Positions 26,326 through 35,746 of a stretch of 64,000 nucleotides of DNA are shown in pieces (the stretch's first letter is position 1; every line of letters begins with the position of its first letter). The position numbers and the translations under genes are program-made. Under the pieces are notes generated by a model, which was not told where the DNA came from, did not search any database, and saw only the letters and a program-made list of their open reading frames with translations. The stretch is taken from assembly GCF_021532315.1 (NCBI RefSeq), contig NZ_JAKGAO010000015.1:88629-152628 (forward strand), in the 5' to 3' direction. The DNA comes from Paenibacillus tarimensis (GTDB taxonomy: Bacteria > Bacillota > Bacilli > Paenibacillales > Paenibacillaceae).

Positions 26326-27459
26326 CTACACGCTCGCCGCTTCTCTGCCGGCCGTCCGCCGCTTGCGCAACGCGTCCATCTCGACGCAGGCCAGTATGAA
26401 GGAGCCGACGCCGTGCAGGTCATTCTCGCAGCGCGGCCGTTTGATGTAATGCTCGTAGTCGCCTACGCCTGTACCGATGCAGATCTCCGGCATGATGAAC
26501 CGGCCGTTATCGTCGCGGCGCATCGCCTCCAGCAGGCCCTTGAAGCCGCGCTCCGCTGCCTCAGCGAACAATTCGCCGCCAATGCCAAGTCCCTCCGCCT
26601 TCGCCAGCGCGAAGATATATAATGCCGAGCAGGAGGTCTCCAGCCAGTTGTCCGGGCGGTCTCCCTTGTCGATGACCTGGTACCACATGCCGGTCTTCTG
26701 GTCCTGATGCTTCAGCAGCGAGGTCAGCAGGTCCCGCTCCACCTCAATCAGTGCATCGCGTCCCTTATAGCCTTCCGGAATAATTGTGAGGAAATCAGCC
26801 AGCGCGAAGCCGTACCAGCCCATCGCCCGTCCCCATACTTCCGGCGCACGGCCAGTCTCGGGATCGGACCACGGTGTGCGGCGGCTCTCATCCCAGGCAT
26901 GATAATAGAGACCGGTCTCCTCATCGCGGGTATGGCTGCGCATCAGGCGCTCCTGCTCCAGCACCATATCGTACAGATCCGGCTCGCCATAATGCCAGCC
27001 GTAGCGCACCGCGAACGCGCCGCCCATATAGAGGCCGTCCAGCCACATCTGATACGGATATTTATCCTTATGCCAGTAGCCGCCTTCGCTCGTCTTGTTC
27101 AAGGTATCGAACAGGTGGCGCAGCTTGTCGGCTGCCTTCTTATAGCGGTCGTCGCCCGTCTTCTTGTGCAGCGTGAAGAGCAGAACCCCCGCCTGAATCG
27201 CGTCCAGCTCCTCCCGGTCAAACAGGAAATTCCCGTGCTCATCAACCAGCGAATCGACGTAACCCTTGATATAATCGAACAGCTCAGCTTCGCCCGTCTC
27301 CTCCCAGAGCCGGAGCATCCCGTACAGGAACACGCCCTGATGATAATGCCACCGCCCTTCCGGCGGAAGCTGTGCCGGGGTGTAGGTCTCCATAATCGAC
27401 CGGCAGGCATCCTTCGCCCACTGCAGCGGCTGCTCTGTATGGCTTGCTTCTGTCATCAT
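26326..27459 (-). CDS. GH105 unsaturated rhamnogalacturonyl hydrolase (YteR/YesR-like)
   Basis: 377 residues, close to Bacillus YteR (373). An (alpha/alpha)6-barrel enzyme that removes the unsaturated galacturonyl residue from rhamnogalacturonan lyase products inside the cell. LDAIQAG holds D86 and MWLDGLYMGG holds D141, matching the two active-site acids of YteR (D88 and D143). APEVWGRAMGWYGFAL and the Trp-rich segments line the substrate cleft. ATG 27459 is chosen because GGAGAGG lies 6 nt before it. It is the last gene after a sugar ABC transporter on the same strand, as in the Bacillus yes/yte clusters. Confidence 0.92.
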   Translation of the reverse strand: MMTEASHTEQPLQWAKDACRSIMETYTPAQLPPEGRWHYHQGVFLYGMLRLWEETGEAELFDYIKGYVDSLVDEHGNFLFDREELDAIQAGVLLFTLHKKTGDDRYKKAADKLRHLFDTLNKTSEGGYWHKDKYPYQMWLDGLYMGGAFAVRYGWHYGEPDLYDMVLEQERLMRSHTRDEETGLYYHAWDESRRTPWSDPETGRAPEVWGRAMGWYGFALADFLTIIPEGYKGRDALIEVERDLLTSLLKHQDQKTGMWYQVIDKGDRPDNWLETSCSALYIFALAKAEGLGIGGELFAEAAERGFKGLLEAMRRDDNGRFIMPEICIGTGVGDYEHYIKRPRCENDLHGVGSFILACVEMDALRKRRTAGREAASV

Positions 27460-27632
27460 TGATATCCTCTCCTTCCGATTATGACAGGCCAAGGCTGCAG
27501 CCCGGTCTTGCCAGGCCGCAGCCCCGCTTCCTGCTTCTTACACCTGCTTGTGCATCCCATATTCTTCTAGGCATTGCCCGGGAAATCCTTCAGCTGTCTC
27601 TGCAGCATCCTACCAGCAGTACCTTTACCACG

Positions 27633-28478
27633 CTATCCCTTCAGGCCGCTGGTGCTGATGCCCTCCACAATATAGCGCTGGAACATGAAGAAGATGATGA
27701 ATACCGGCAGAATGCTGACCGTCGACATGGCGAACAGGGCGCTCCAGTTCGTGATCGAGTCAGGGTCCGAGAACATCTTCAGTCCCAAGGATACCGGATA
27801 CAGCTGCGGCTGGTTCAGGTACAGCAGCGGTCCCATGAAGTCATCCCAGCGCCAGTAGAACGAGAAGATGGCGCTTGTCATCATCGCCGGCACGATCAGC
27901 GGCATAATGATGCGGGAGAAAATCATGAACTTGCTGCAGCCGTCAATCTTCGCCGCTTCATCAATCTCAAGCGGAATGGTCCGGATGAACTGCATGATCA
28001 GGAAGATGAAGAACGGTGTACCGAAGAACGTCGGCAGGATCAGCGGCCAGTACGTGTTCACCCAGCCGAACCAGTTGAACATGATATACTGCGGCACCAT
28101 AATAATTTCATACGGCAGCATCATGGTAATCATCATGCAGACGAACCAGATTTTCTTGCCGCTGAACTTGATCCGGGCGAAGCCGTAAGCAATCAGAGTC
28201 GAGGACAGCACGCTGCCGATTGTCGACAGAATCGTGATGATGAACGAGTTCATGAAGAAGGTCGTGAACGTGATGCCGCCGAAGCCCTTCCACCCCTCCA
28301 CATAGCTGTCAAAATTAAGCTTATTCGGAATCAGGGAATGCGCGGACGTGAAGATCGTCGAATTATCCTTGAATGAGCTGACCGTCATCCAGAGCAGCGG
28401 GTACAGCATAATGAAGGTCAGAACGACAAGTACGATCTGCTGAATAATGAGATTTCGGGTACTCCGTTTAATCGCCAT
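27633..28478 (-). CDS. carbohydrate ABC transporter permease (MalG/YesQ-type)
   Basis: 281 residues with six membrane helices. The EAA loop reads [20 protein letters not shown], fitting the consensus EAAxxDGAxxxxxFxxIxxP of CUT1 permeases. The N-terminal [20 protein letters not shown] and the terminal [10 protein letters not shown] are typical of the MalG side. It pairs with the permease just upstream and imports oligosaccharides. ATG 28478 follows GGAGGGAG and lies 1 nt after the upstream stop, so the two are translationally coupled. No ATPase gene is present, so a shared MsmX-like ATPase elsewhere is likely. Confidence 0.92.
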   Translation of the reverse strand: MAIKRSTRNLIIQQIVLVVLTFIMLYPLLWMTVSSFKDNSTIFTSAHSLIPNKLNFDSYVEGWKGFGGITFTTFFMNSFIITILSTIGSVLSSTLIAYGFARIKFSGKKIWFVCMMITMMLPYEIIMVPQYIMFNWFGWVNTYWPLILPTFFGTPFFIFLIMQFIRTIPLEIDEAAKIDGCSKFMIFSRIIMPLIVPAMMTSAIFSFYWRWDDFMGPLLYLNQPQLYPVSLGLKMFSDPDSITNWSALFAMSTVSILPVFIIFFMFQRYIVEGISTSGLKG

Positions 28479-28479
28479 A

Positions 28480-29436
28480 TTACTTGTCTCCCTCCGATTC
28501 GTAGTGAACCCAGTAGGAGGAGCTCTTGAAGATGAGCGCCGTGAAGATACCGATAACGAGCAGCAGCATCCATGCCATGGCTGATGCATAGCCCATATCG
28601 AAGAAGGTGAAGGCGCGCTGGAACATGTACAGCACATACAGCAGCGTCGAGTTCAGCGGACGGCCGTCTTCGAATATGATGTAGCTTGGCGTAAAGGCCA
28701 TAAAGCCCTGGATCAGCTGCATGATAACGTTAAACAGGATGATCGGCGTAAGCAGCGGAATCGTAACCTTGATGAACCGGTGCCATGCATTGGCCCCATC
28801 CACCTGGGCCGCTTCATAATAGGAAGCCGGAATATTTTTCAGCCCCGCCAGGAAAATAAGCATCGACGAGCCGAACTGCCACCCGTACAGCAGAATCAAG
28901 GTCCAGATGGCATAAGCCGGATCGCCCAGCCAGGAGACCGTCGGAATGCCGAGCTGCGCAAGAATCGAATTAAGCGCCCCCTCGTTCCCGAATAGCTGCC
29001 GCCACATCACGGAGATGGCGACACTGCCGCCAATAACCGAAGGCAGGTAGAGAAGCGTGCGGTACAGACCTTTCATGACCATAACCTTGGCCAGCAGCAG
29101 CGCTACGGCGAGCGCGAAGATCAGCCGGAACGGCACCGCTGTAAACACATAGAAGAATGTAACCTTGACGGACTGCAGGAATTTGTTGTCGTCGGTCAGC
29201 ATCCGCTGATAGTTCTCCATCCCGATCCAGCTCGCCTGTCCAAGCATGTCATAATCGGTAAAAGAGAGATACAGCGACATTGCGACCGGGAACACGGTCA
29301 ATGCGATGAAGCCGACCAGGAAGGGCATTATGAACAGGTAACCGGTCAGGTTGTCGGTATCCTTGGTCTTCTTCCTGGTACGCTTCACGCCGGGCAGGTC
29401 GACCGGAAGCGCTTCGCTTGTCAATTGCTTCGCCAT
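28480..29436 (-). CDS. carbohydrate ABC transporter permease (MalF/YesP-type)
   Basis: 318 residues with six main helices after a basic cytoplasmic tail ([11 protein letters not shown]). [20 protein letters not shown] opens helix 1, and the EAA loop reads [20 protein letters not shown]. This is the MalF-type partner of a CUT1 importer. It lies between the binding-protein gene (112 nt upstream, with a strong stem-loop in the gap) and the second permease. The GH105 context suggests unsaturated rhamnogalacturonan oligosaccharides as cargo. Confidence 0.92.
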   Translation of the reverse strand: MAKQLTSEALPVDLPGVKRTRKKTKDTDNLTGYLFIMPFLVGFIALTVFPVAMSLYLSFTDYDMLGQASWIGMENYQRMLTDDNKFLQSVKVTFFYVFTAVPFRLIFALAVALLLAKVMVMKGLYRTLLYLPSVIGGSVAISVMWRQLFGNEGALNSILAQLGIPTVSWLGDPAYAIWTLILLYGWQFGSSMLIFLAGLKNIPASYYEAAQVDGANAWHRFIKVTIPLLTPIILFNVIMQLIQGFMAFTPSYIIFEDGRPLNSTLLYVLYMFQRAFTFFDMGYASAMAWMLLLVIGIFTALIFKSSSYWVHYESEGDK

Positions 29437-29487
29437 GCTATTACCACACTTTCCTTATAAATTTCCGCACGGTCTTGAGAAGACAGA

Positions 29488-29532
29488 AGCCGGACCTGGC
29501 CTCCGAAGGATGCGGAACGTCCAGGTCCGGCT
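29488..29532 (-). terminator. intercistronic stem-loop after the binding-protein gene
   Basis: AGCCGGACCTGG and CCAGGTCCGGCT form a perfect 12-bp stem with a 20-nt loop. The minus-strand exit has only a broken T tract (TTCTGTCTTCTC). It is more likely an attenuator or mRNA-stabilising hairpin that keeps binding-protein levels above permease levels than a full stop. Confidence 0.7.
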
Positions 29533-29548
29533 TAAATACAGGAGGTGC

Positions 29549-30895
29549 TTACTTTGCTCTGGCAATAATGCTTTCCGCACGTTCGCGGAACTCAGCAGCT
29601 GCCTCGGCAGGCGAAAGCTGTTTGTACATGACCTGCTCATTCACTTCCTCCAGCGCTGCAAGCACTTCAGAGGAGCCCGGCGGGAAGTTGCTGTCGATTG
29701 GGGAGCTGTTCTCGCCAATCAGGTCGATATAGTCGAAGATCATCTTGTTCGTTTCATCCAGATCAGCCGCCATCGCCTCACGCACCTCATCATTGACCGG
29801 TACGCCGCGCTCGCCGTTCATGATCTTGTTGGCTTCCACATCATTGATGAAGAAGTCGATGAATTTGGCCGCCTCTTCCTGCTGCTGGGACTTCTTGCTG
29901 ATCGAGAAGAACATCGCCGGCTTCAGATACATTCCCTTCGCAGTATCAGGACCCGGGAGCGGCGCCAGCTTGAGCGGGCGTCCGGCAGCCTTGGTCAGAG
30001 CCACAACCTGGTTGGACCAGCGGAAGTCAAATGGCGCCTTGCCGTGCACGATCAGCTGATCCTCAATCGCTTCATGCTGCATGATCACGTCAAGCGTCGG
30101 ATAAGTTCCCTTCTCCTGCTGCTCAAAGGTCATTTGGAAATAATCCGCTAACAGCTGGTCGTCGAAGCCCAGGCCTGTCGCATCGTCGTTGAACAGCTTC
30201 TGGCCATGCTGGCGCGCATAATACTCGAACACATTGCCGGTCTCAAAGCCCTGCGTGCCGTATTCGCCTGTCTTCGCATGCACAGCCTCTGCAGCAGCCT
30301 TCCAGTCGTCCCATGTCCAGTTCAGATCAGGCACCTTCGCACCTGCATCCTTCAGCATCTGCTCGTCATAGATAACCGTCAGCGCGTTCATGCCAAGCGG
30401 GATACCGAGCAGCTTGCCGTTCGCCTGACCAGATTCCATCAGGCCTTCATTGATCTTGCTGACGTCGATCGTACCCGATTCGACGAATGGCTGCAGGTCA
30501 GCCAGCACATCCTTGCCGGCATACTGCGTCATATATTCACCGAAGTTCATCTGCAGCACATCCGGCATGTTGTTGCCGGCTACCATGGCCGCGAGCTTTT
30601 CCCAATAGCCGTCAAAACCGGTGAACTCGGTCTCAATCTTCACATTCGGGTTCTTCTCCTGATACAGCTTAATGACTTCCATCGTCAGGTCATGACGGGT
30701 TTGCGAGCCCCACCACATCAGACGCAGCGTTACATCTCCGCCTTCACCGCCACTGCCGCTGTCAACCGTATTCGTCGTCGTATTGCCGCCTGTGCCTTGA
30801 TTCGCCGGTTCATTGCCGCCGCTGCTGCAGGCAGCCAGTGCGAAGGTGAGTGTGATCGTCATGATGAGTGTCCACAGCGTTGATCTTTTGTACAT
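29549..30895 (-). CDS. extracellular sugar-binding lipoprotein (family 1, ABC transporter)
   Basis: 448 residues. The signal sequence ends in LAACSSGG, a lipobox with Cys22, followed by an Asn/Gly/Thr linker. The body has the usual family 1 pattern: VTLRLMWWGSQTRHDLTMEV, ENPNVKIETEFTGFDGYWEK, then MPDVLQMNFGEY. It captures oligosaccharide outside the membrane for the two permeases downstream. ATG follows AGGGAGGTC. The YesN/YesM-like genes lie directly upstream on the same strand and probably control this operon. Confidence 0.92.
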   Translation of the reverse strand: MYKRSTLWTLIMTITLTFALAACSSGGNEPANQGTGGNTTTNTVDSGSGGEGGDVTLRLMWWGSQTRHDLTMEVIKLYQEKNPNVKIETEFTGFDGYWEKLAAMVAGNNMPDVLQMNFGEYMTQYAGKDVLADLQPFVESGTIDVSKINEGLMESGQANGKLLGIPLGMNALTVIYDEQMLKDAGAKVPDLNWTWDDWKAAAEAVHAKTGEYGTQGFETGNVFEYYARQHGQKLFNDDATGLGFDDQLLADYFQMTFEQQEKGTYPTLDVIMQHEAIEDQLIVHGKAPFDFRWSNQVVALTKAAGRPLKLAPLPGPDTAKGMYLKPAMFFSISKKSQQQEEAAKFIDFFINDVEANKIMNGERGVPVNDEVREAMAADLDETNKMIFDYIDLIGENSSPIDSNFPPGSSEVLAALEEVNEQVMYKQLSPAEAAAEFRERAESIIARAK

Positions 30896-31107
30896 ACGCG
30901 TATGACCTCCCTAAGGGTTTAATCTGGCTTATACCGTTATGATAGCGCATACATTGGATGCGTTAAATCGAATAACCCGCTTCGTTTCGTTTAAAAATCC
31001 GACTTCAGCTCCCCCCCTCTGCCTCCACGCTCCGACAGCCGTTCAAAAATCCGCTGTTCGTGCAATTTTCCGGTATGATGCTCGCATACTCCCCTTTCCT
31101 TAAGCCC

Positions 31108-32703
31108 TCATTCCTGCCGCCGTTTATACTCGGACGGCGTTAAGCCCGTCACCTTCTTGAACACCTGGCTGAAATACTGCGGATTATTCGGGAAACCGAC
31201 CTTTGCGGCAATATCAATGATTTTGACCCGCTCGGCCGCATCAATCAGGCGCTTCGCCTCCTCGATCCGCATCTGGATCACGTAGTTGGAGAACTTCTCC
31301 CCCGTCTCCTTGCGGAAGAGCTTGCCTAGATAATCGACATTTAAATACACAATCTCCTGCGACAGCTTCGACAGCGACAGCGACTCATCGTGAAGATGGT
31401 CATGCACATAGCGGATGACCTGCTCAATAACCCGGCTCTGCGACTGCATATTCGTATCATAGTACCGCTTCGTTATTTCGCCGGCTGCCCGCAGCAGCAC
31501 TTCCTCCGCCTGCTCCAGTGTGCCGAGCGCCTCGATCTGCAGCAGATCCGGCTCCATGATCAGCGGACCGGCCGCCTGCCCGCTCTCCGCCTGGCGCAGC
31601 AGGATCAGATGCAGCTCCAACACATAGGATTTGATGAAGCCGACCGGCATTTTCGACGATTTGAGCCTGGTGAACACGGTCTTGATCATATGCTGCACCT
31701 GCTCCCTGTTACCGCTTCGGACAGCAAGCGCGAAGGCATCCCGGTCCAGCACGGCATCCAGATCACTATCCGCCCCTTCCTCTAAGGCGTCCGCTTCGTC
31801 ATGATGAATATCCTCCGGCGTAATGATGCTGCCCTCCCCGACATAGAACCGGTGCGACAGGCATTCCCGCGTCTCCTTGTACAGCCTGCGCAGGCGCGGA
31901 ATCGTGCCCGGGCTGCTGACCGCCACGGTCAGCTCCATCCGGAAGTAACGCTTATACATTGCCTTGATCGCAGCCAGCACCTCCAGCCACTGCTCCTGCG
32001 TCCCTTTCTCCACCAGCAGCACGAGGCGGTCGCCAATTGTCGTATTAAGCAGAATCGTCAGGCCCCGCTCCTTCACCAGCTCATCGGAGATATTATGCAG
32101 CGCGAAGAGATGCTCAAAATCATAATCCTTGCCGTCCAGGTCGAACAGCAGCAGCCTCACCTGCAGGCCGGTGATGTCCAGCCCAAGCAGATGGCCGTAA
32201 TAATCCCATTCCTTCTGCCCGTATGTCTTGTTCGTCATGCATTCCTTCAGGAACTGCGCCTGTATCTGCGGCAGCACGCGGGTGAGGCTCTCGCGGGTGC
32301 TGGCAAGGAAGGCTTCCTTGCTCGCCCGTTCATTCAGCTCGGCCACGGCCTCGCCCAGCACCTGCATAATCTGCTGCTCGCTGCAGGGCTTAAGCAGGTA
32401 ATGCCTCACGCCGAATTTCATCGCCGTCTGCGCTGACGAGAATTCCTCATGACCTGACAAAATGATAAACACAATGCCAGGATATTTGTCCTTGGCCCAG
32501 GCGATCAGCTCGATTCCTGTCATTTCGGGCATCCGGATGTCTGTAATGACGATATGCGGCGGATTCTGCTCGATCATCTGCTGCGCTTCCCTGCCGTCCA
32601 CCGCTTTGCCGGCAAGCCGCGTTCCATGCTTATCCCATTCGACAACACTTGCAATTCCTTCGAGAATGATCCGTTCATCGTCCACCAGCAGTACGTTATA
32701 CAT
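31108..32703 (-). CDS. YesN-type response regulator with AraC DNA-binding domain
   Basis: 531 residues. The receiver (1-120) has D8-D9, the phospho-acceptor D55 in ITDIRMPEMTG and K105. A long middle region follows, and the last 100 residues are an AraC double helix-turn-helix (LSKLSQEIVYLNVDYLGKLF ... VGFPNNPQYFSQVFKKVTGL). Phosphorylated by the adjacent kinase, it should activate the sugar transporter and GH105 genes. ATG 32703 overlaps the end of the kinase gene by 8 nt and follows GGAGGGTG. Confidence 0.93.
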   Translation of the reverse strand: MYNVLLVDDERIILEGIASVVEWDKHGTRLAGKAVDGREAQQMIEQNPPHIVITDIRMPEMTGIELIAWAKDKYPGIVFIILSGHEEFSSAQTAMKFGVRHYLLKPCSEQQIMQVLGEAVAELNERASKEAFLASTRESLTRVLPQIQAQFLKECMTNKTYGQKEWDYYGHLLGLDITGLQVRLLLFDLDGKDYDFEHLFALHNISDELVKERGLTILLNTTIGDRLVLLVEKGTQEQWLEVLAAIKAMYKRYFRMELTVAVSSPGTIPRLRRLYKETRECLSHRFYVGEGSIITPEDIHHDEADALEEGADSDLDAVLDRDAFALAVRSGNREQVQHMIKTVFTRLKSSKMPVGFIKSYVLELHLILLRQAESGQAAGPLIMEPDLLQIEALGTLEQAEEVLLRAAGEITKRYYDTNMQSQSRVIEQVIRYVHDHLHDESLSLSKLSQEIVYLNVDYLGKLFRKETGEKFSNYVIQMRIEEAKRLIDAAERVKIIDIAAKVGFPNNPQYFSQVFKKVTGLTPSEYKRRQE

Positions 32704-34435
32704 GCTCACCCTCCAGACTGTATGGAATCCGGATGCGGACCGTCGTCCCTTCACCCGGTGTGCTCTCAACCGTTACCCCGTAAGCCGGGCCGAAGAGCAG
32801 GCTGATCCGGTCGCGGATATTGGCAAGGCCAATTCCCGTGCCCTTGGACACTACCCTGCCTTCCGCAATGGCTCCCAGCGTTTCCTCATCAATGCCAGGC
32901 CCGTTATCCCGGATGATGATCTCGATATGCTCCTCTTCCGCAAGGAAGGTCAGGTCGATGGTGCAAACACCCGACATCGCTTCCAGGCCATGCTGAATTG
33001 TATTCTCCACCACCGGCTGGATCGTCAGCTTCGGGATGTAATATTCCGTGAGCAGCGGATCGTCGGAGCACCGGAACACCAGACGCTCACCGAAGCGCAT
33101 CTGCTGAATCGTAATGTAATGGTGCAAGATGTTCATTTCCTCCTCGATCGTGATCAGCGGCTCCTTCTTCCCGATAATGCTCCGCAGCAGGCTGCCAAGC
33201 GCCTGAACCATCGTGGAGATGTCCTGCTGCTTGTTCACCTTGGCCATCCAGTTGATGGACTCCAGCGTGTTATACAGAAAATGCGGGTTGATCTGCGCCT
33301 GCAGCGCCTTGTACTCCGATTCATTGATGGCCAGCTGCTTGGCGTAATTCTCGCGGATCAGTTCATTAATCGTCTCAAGCATCAAGCGAAAATGCCTATG
33401 CAGCTGCCCGGTCTCATCCGCATTCAGGTTATTGTCCTGGAACAGCTCCGCCGGGTCGATATGACCCTTCTGCACGAGCTTCATCTTATCCGTCAGCCGC
33501 TCCAGCGGCCTGGATATCGTACGGCCCGCCAGCCGGCCCAGGTAGATTGCGATAAGGAACAGCAGGCCATACAGCCCGAGCAGGCCGTATTTAATCATCT
33601 TGGACTGATTAAAGATACTGCCGTAAGGCAGGATATTATAATAGGTAAAATTCTGATACTTGGAGGTCAGATGCGTGATGAAATACGCCTGGCCGTCCAG
33701 CGTCCCGATCCGGTAGCCCTGCCGCTCCGTAAGCGGCTGCCCGAGCAGCGCGTCCGTCTTCTCCGGGTTGGTCGACAGCAGATGCTGGCCCGCATATTCG
33801 ATCATGAACATCCGGTCACCCGTTAAGTCCAGCGTCGTATCGACCAGCCGGTTCATATCCAGGTACAGAATCAGCGTGCCCAGATGCTCCAGCGACAGGT
33901 CCTGCATCTGCCGGACCTCCCGCGCAGCCAGCAGGACGTTCGGCTCGGATGACGGCACCCAGACGACTGAGCCGCCCGCTTCACGTGCCAGCCGCACCGC
34001 CTCCGTAGTATCGATTCGGTAACGCGAGGTCACCGACATCTGCAGCTCGCCGCCGAGCGCATCATTCATCTGCACGGAAGCGACCGGCCGCTCCTGACGC
34101 GACTGGTCCAGCAGCCGCTCCATCAGCACATCCTTCGTCTTGAAGCGCTCGTACGCATTCTGATCCCGCTTGCTCTCGATCAGGTAGCGCTGGACCGTCT
34201 TGTCCGAGATCATCCGGAAGGTCAGGTCTTCGATCCGCCGTAGCTGATTATCAATCGAGCCGGAGGACAGGTTCAGCACCTGTGCCGATTCCGAATAGAT
34301 CCGGTCTTCATAAATCACAGTCGCCACCTGCACCGCAATGATACTGACTCCCGAGACAACGATCATAATCATCAGCGTGAAGAGAAAAATTTTGTTCTTA
34401 ATCAGCTGGTTGCCAAAGTACGTTCTAATATTCAA
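32696..34435 (-). CDS. YesM-type sensor histidine kinase
   Basis: 579 residues. Membrane helix 1 lies at about 15-40 (IFLFTLMIMIVVSGVSIIAV), followed by an extracellular sensor to about 280, then helix 2 (GLLGLYGLLFLIAIYLG) and a HAMP segment. QINPHFLYNTLESINWM (about 383-400) is the His-kinase box of the YesM class and DNGPGIDEE with GTGIGLANIRDR the ATP-binding part. It senses a sugar or its binding protein. TTG 34435 is the likely start, since AAGGAGG lies 9 nt before it and the first helix follows; upstream in-frame codons have no ribosome site. Confidence 0.9.
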   Translation of the reverse strand: MNIRTYFGNQLIKNKIFLFTLMIMIVVSGVSIIAVQVATVIYEDRIYSESAQVLNLSSGSIDNQLRRIEDLTFRMISDKTVQRYLIESKRDQNAYERFKTKDVLMERLLDQSRQERPVASVQMNDALGGELQMSVTSRYRIDTTEAVRLAREAGGSVVWVPSSEPNVLLAAREVRQMQDLSLEHLGTLILYLDMNRLVDTTLDLTGDRMFMIEYAGQHLLSTNPEKTDALLGQPLTERQGYRIGTLDGQAYFITHLTSKYQNFTYYNILPYGSIFNQSKMIKYGLLGLYGLLFLIAIYLGRLAGRTISRPLERLTDKMKLVQKGHIDPAELFQDNNLNADETGQLHRHFRLMLETINELIRENYAKQLAINESEYKALQAQINPHFLYNTLESINWMAKVNKQQDISTMVQALGSLLRSIIGKKEPLITIEEEMNILHHYITIQQMRFGERLVFRCSDDPLLTEYYIPKLTIQPVVENTIQHGLEAMSGVCTIDLTFLAEEEHIEIIIRDNGPGIDEETLGAIAEGRVVSKGTGIGLANIRDRISLLFGPAYGVTVESTPGEGTTVRIRIPYSLEGEHV

Positions 34436-34738
34436 GCGGCGAGCCTCCTTTGTGCCGGGATGGAAAGTGTACAGGTTAGCGGGCATAATTGATAATCTAG
34501 CTTTTGCCAGATTGGGACGAGCAGGAGGATAGTAAGGGTAGATAGTATTTTTATCTAAGCATTGGTTTCGACACAAAACTGCCATTTTCCTATGAATGCG
34601 GTTACTTTCCTGAAAAAAGGACAAGCTCCTTCATTCTTCTTCCTGCTGCTGTTGGCCGGGGGATATATGAAGGAAGGGGTTACTTTCCCTAAACTATGGG
34701 CATTCTAAGGGTAAAATCACCCAAAGGGGGGCTGGCCG
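34436..34738. other. gene-free stretch upstream of the YesM-like kinase
   Basis: About 300 nt separating the kinase from the small plus-strand gene at 34739. It must hold both promoters, but no convincing -35/-10 pair was identified; a small GGGT-AAAATC-ACCC hairpin lies at about 34709. Confidence 0.35.
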
Positions 34739-34906
34739 ATGAAAATTCATACGGACGAGTACACGATTGCGCCGCTAAATGGCCACGAGCAGGCCGTCGA
34801 TCTCATTCAACAGGCGGAAGACGCCATCGCCGAGCTGACCGGACAGCGTGTAACACTGATTGCGTATGAGCGAAACGAGGATGCAGAAGCAAACAAGCAA
34901 GGCTGA
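34739..34906 (+). CDS. small acidic protein, unknown (55 residues)
   Basis: The sequence starts MKIHTDEYTIAPLNGHEQAV and continues QQAEDAIAELTGQRVTLIAY. AAAGGGGGG lies 8 nt before ATG and codon use is like its neighbours. Short proteins with this pattern (ExAIAxLTGxxVTLIAYE) recur in Paenibacillus genomes, as far as I recall, without known function. One helix plus a strand is likely; no signal peptide. Confidence 0.65.
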   Translation: MKIHTDEYTIAPLNGHEQAVDLIQQAEDAIAELTGQRVTLIAYERNEDAEANKQG

Positions 34907-34952
34907 CAGAGCTGTCGATAAAGACGGCCGAATGATTAAAAGTTAAAAGAAG

Positions 34953-34996
34953 AAAGGATAGGAGAGCAGGGAGTATATCTGCTTTACCTATCCTTT
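34953..34996. terminator. bidirectional terminator
   Basis: AAAGGATAGG and CCTATCCTTT are the outer arms, with AGCAG and CTGCT as inner arms. T-rich flanks follow on the plus strand (GTTTTCC). It separates the 55-residue gene from the converging isochorismatase gene. Confidence 0.8.
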
Positions 34997-35002
34997 GTTT
35001 TC

Positions 35003-35560
35003 CTATTTTGTACAATTGTATATCAACTGTTCTGTTGTAAGAATTGTGGCGAATTCATCGTGCAAGGTAGCTAACGATATATTATGTACTGTTTCTGCCT
35101 CATAATAGATGCCATTTTGGTCCTCCATACCAAAAGCTGCTGTTGCATCTGAGATAAGGTAAGTAGTGAACCCTAAATTCCCACTCATTCTTGTAGTTGT
35201 AGATACGCAATGAGGGGTGGTCAAACCTGTTATTACAACCGTTGTTATATCGTTTTCTCGCAGATACTCTTCCAAATTTGTACCAATAAAGCTGCTATTT
35301 ACTTTCTTTGTGATAATGACTTCTTCATCAAGAGGCTTCACTATTTCTTTTATGGCGAACCCCTTATTAGCTGGATGGAATACCGAATCAGGATTATCTG
35401 ATGTGTGACGTATGTGGATTACCACCCACCCTTTTTCCCTCCACAACTGAAGAATCTTACTAATATTGTCTTCTGCATTCCGGTTATTTCGGGTTCCCCA
35501 TTTGTTATCATCAAAGGCTACTTGTACATCAATAATAATTAAAGCTCCTCTAGTATTCAT
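35003..35560 (-). CDS. isochorismatase-family cysteine hydrolase
   Basis: 185 residues with the catalytic triad of the family: D11 (LIIIDVQ), K86 (ITKKVNSSF) and C118 (TPHCVSTT, preceded by the cis-peptide GLTTP). Such enzymes act on nicotinamide, isochorismate or other amides; the substrate here cannot be told. ATG follows GGGGGGATC. The gene is clearly AT-richer than its neighbours to the left, hinting at acquisition from elsewhere. It stands alone. Confidence 0.88.
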   Translation of the reverse strand: MNTRGALIIIDVQVAFDDNKWGTRNNRNAEDNISKILQLWREKGWVVIHIRHTSDNPDSVFHPANKGFAIKEIVKPLDEEVIITKKVNSSFIGTNLEEYLRENDITTVVITGLTTPHCVSTTTRMSGNLGFTTYLISDATAAFGMEDQNGIYYEAETVHNISLATLHDEFATILTTEQLIYNCTK

Positions 35561-35746
35561 TCTAAGATCCCCCCAATGGAATTTCCACTTCTATACCCAT
35601 CATAAATTTGAATATGCTTTTGTACAACTTCTATTGAGTATGGACACCTATATGATTCACGTTCCAGAAAAGAGAAACATTTACAGTAACACTGCGTCTA
35701 TATTAAATGTAAGGAAATCCAAGTACCCCTAAGGAGGTAGACCCAT

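Noticed and set aside
27444..28376. Plus-strand frame of 310 codons opposite the permease genes
   Set aside because: His/Arg/Gln-rich antisense product, no ribosome site.
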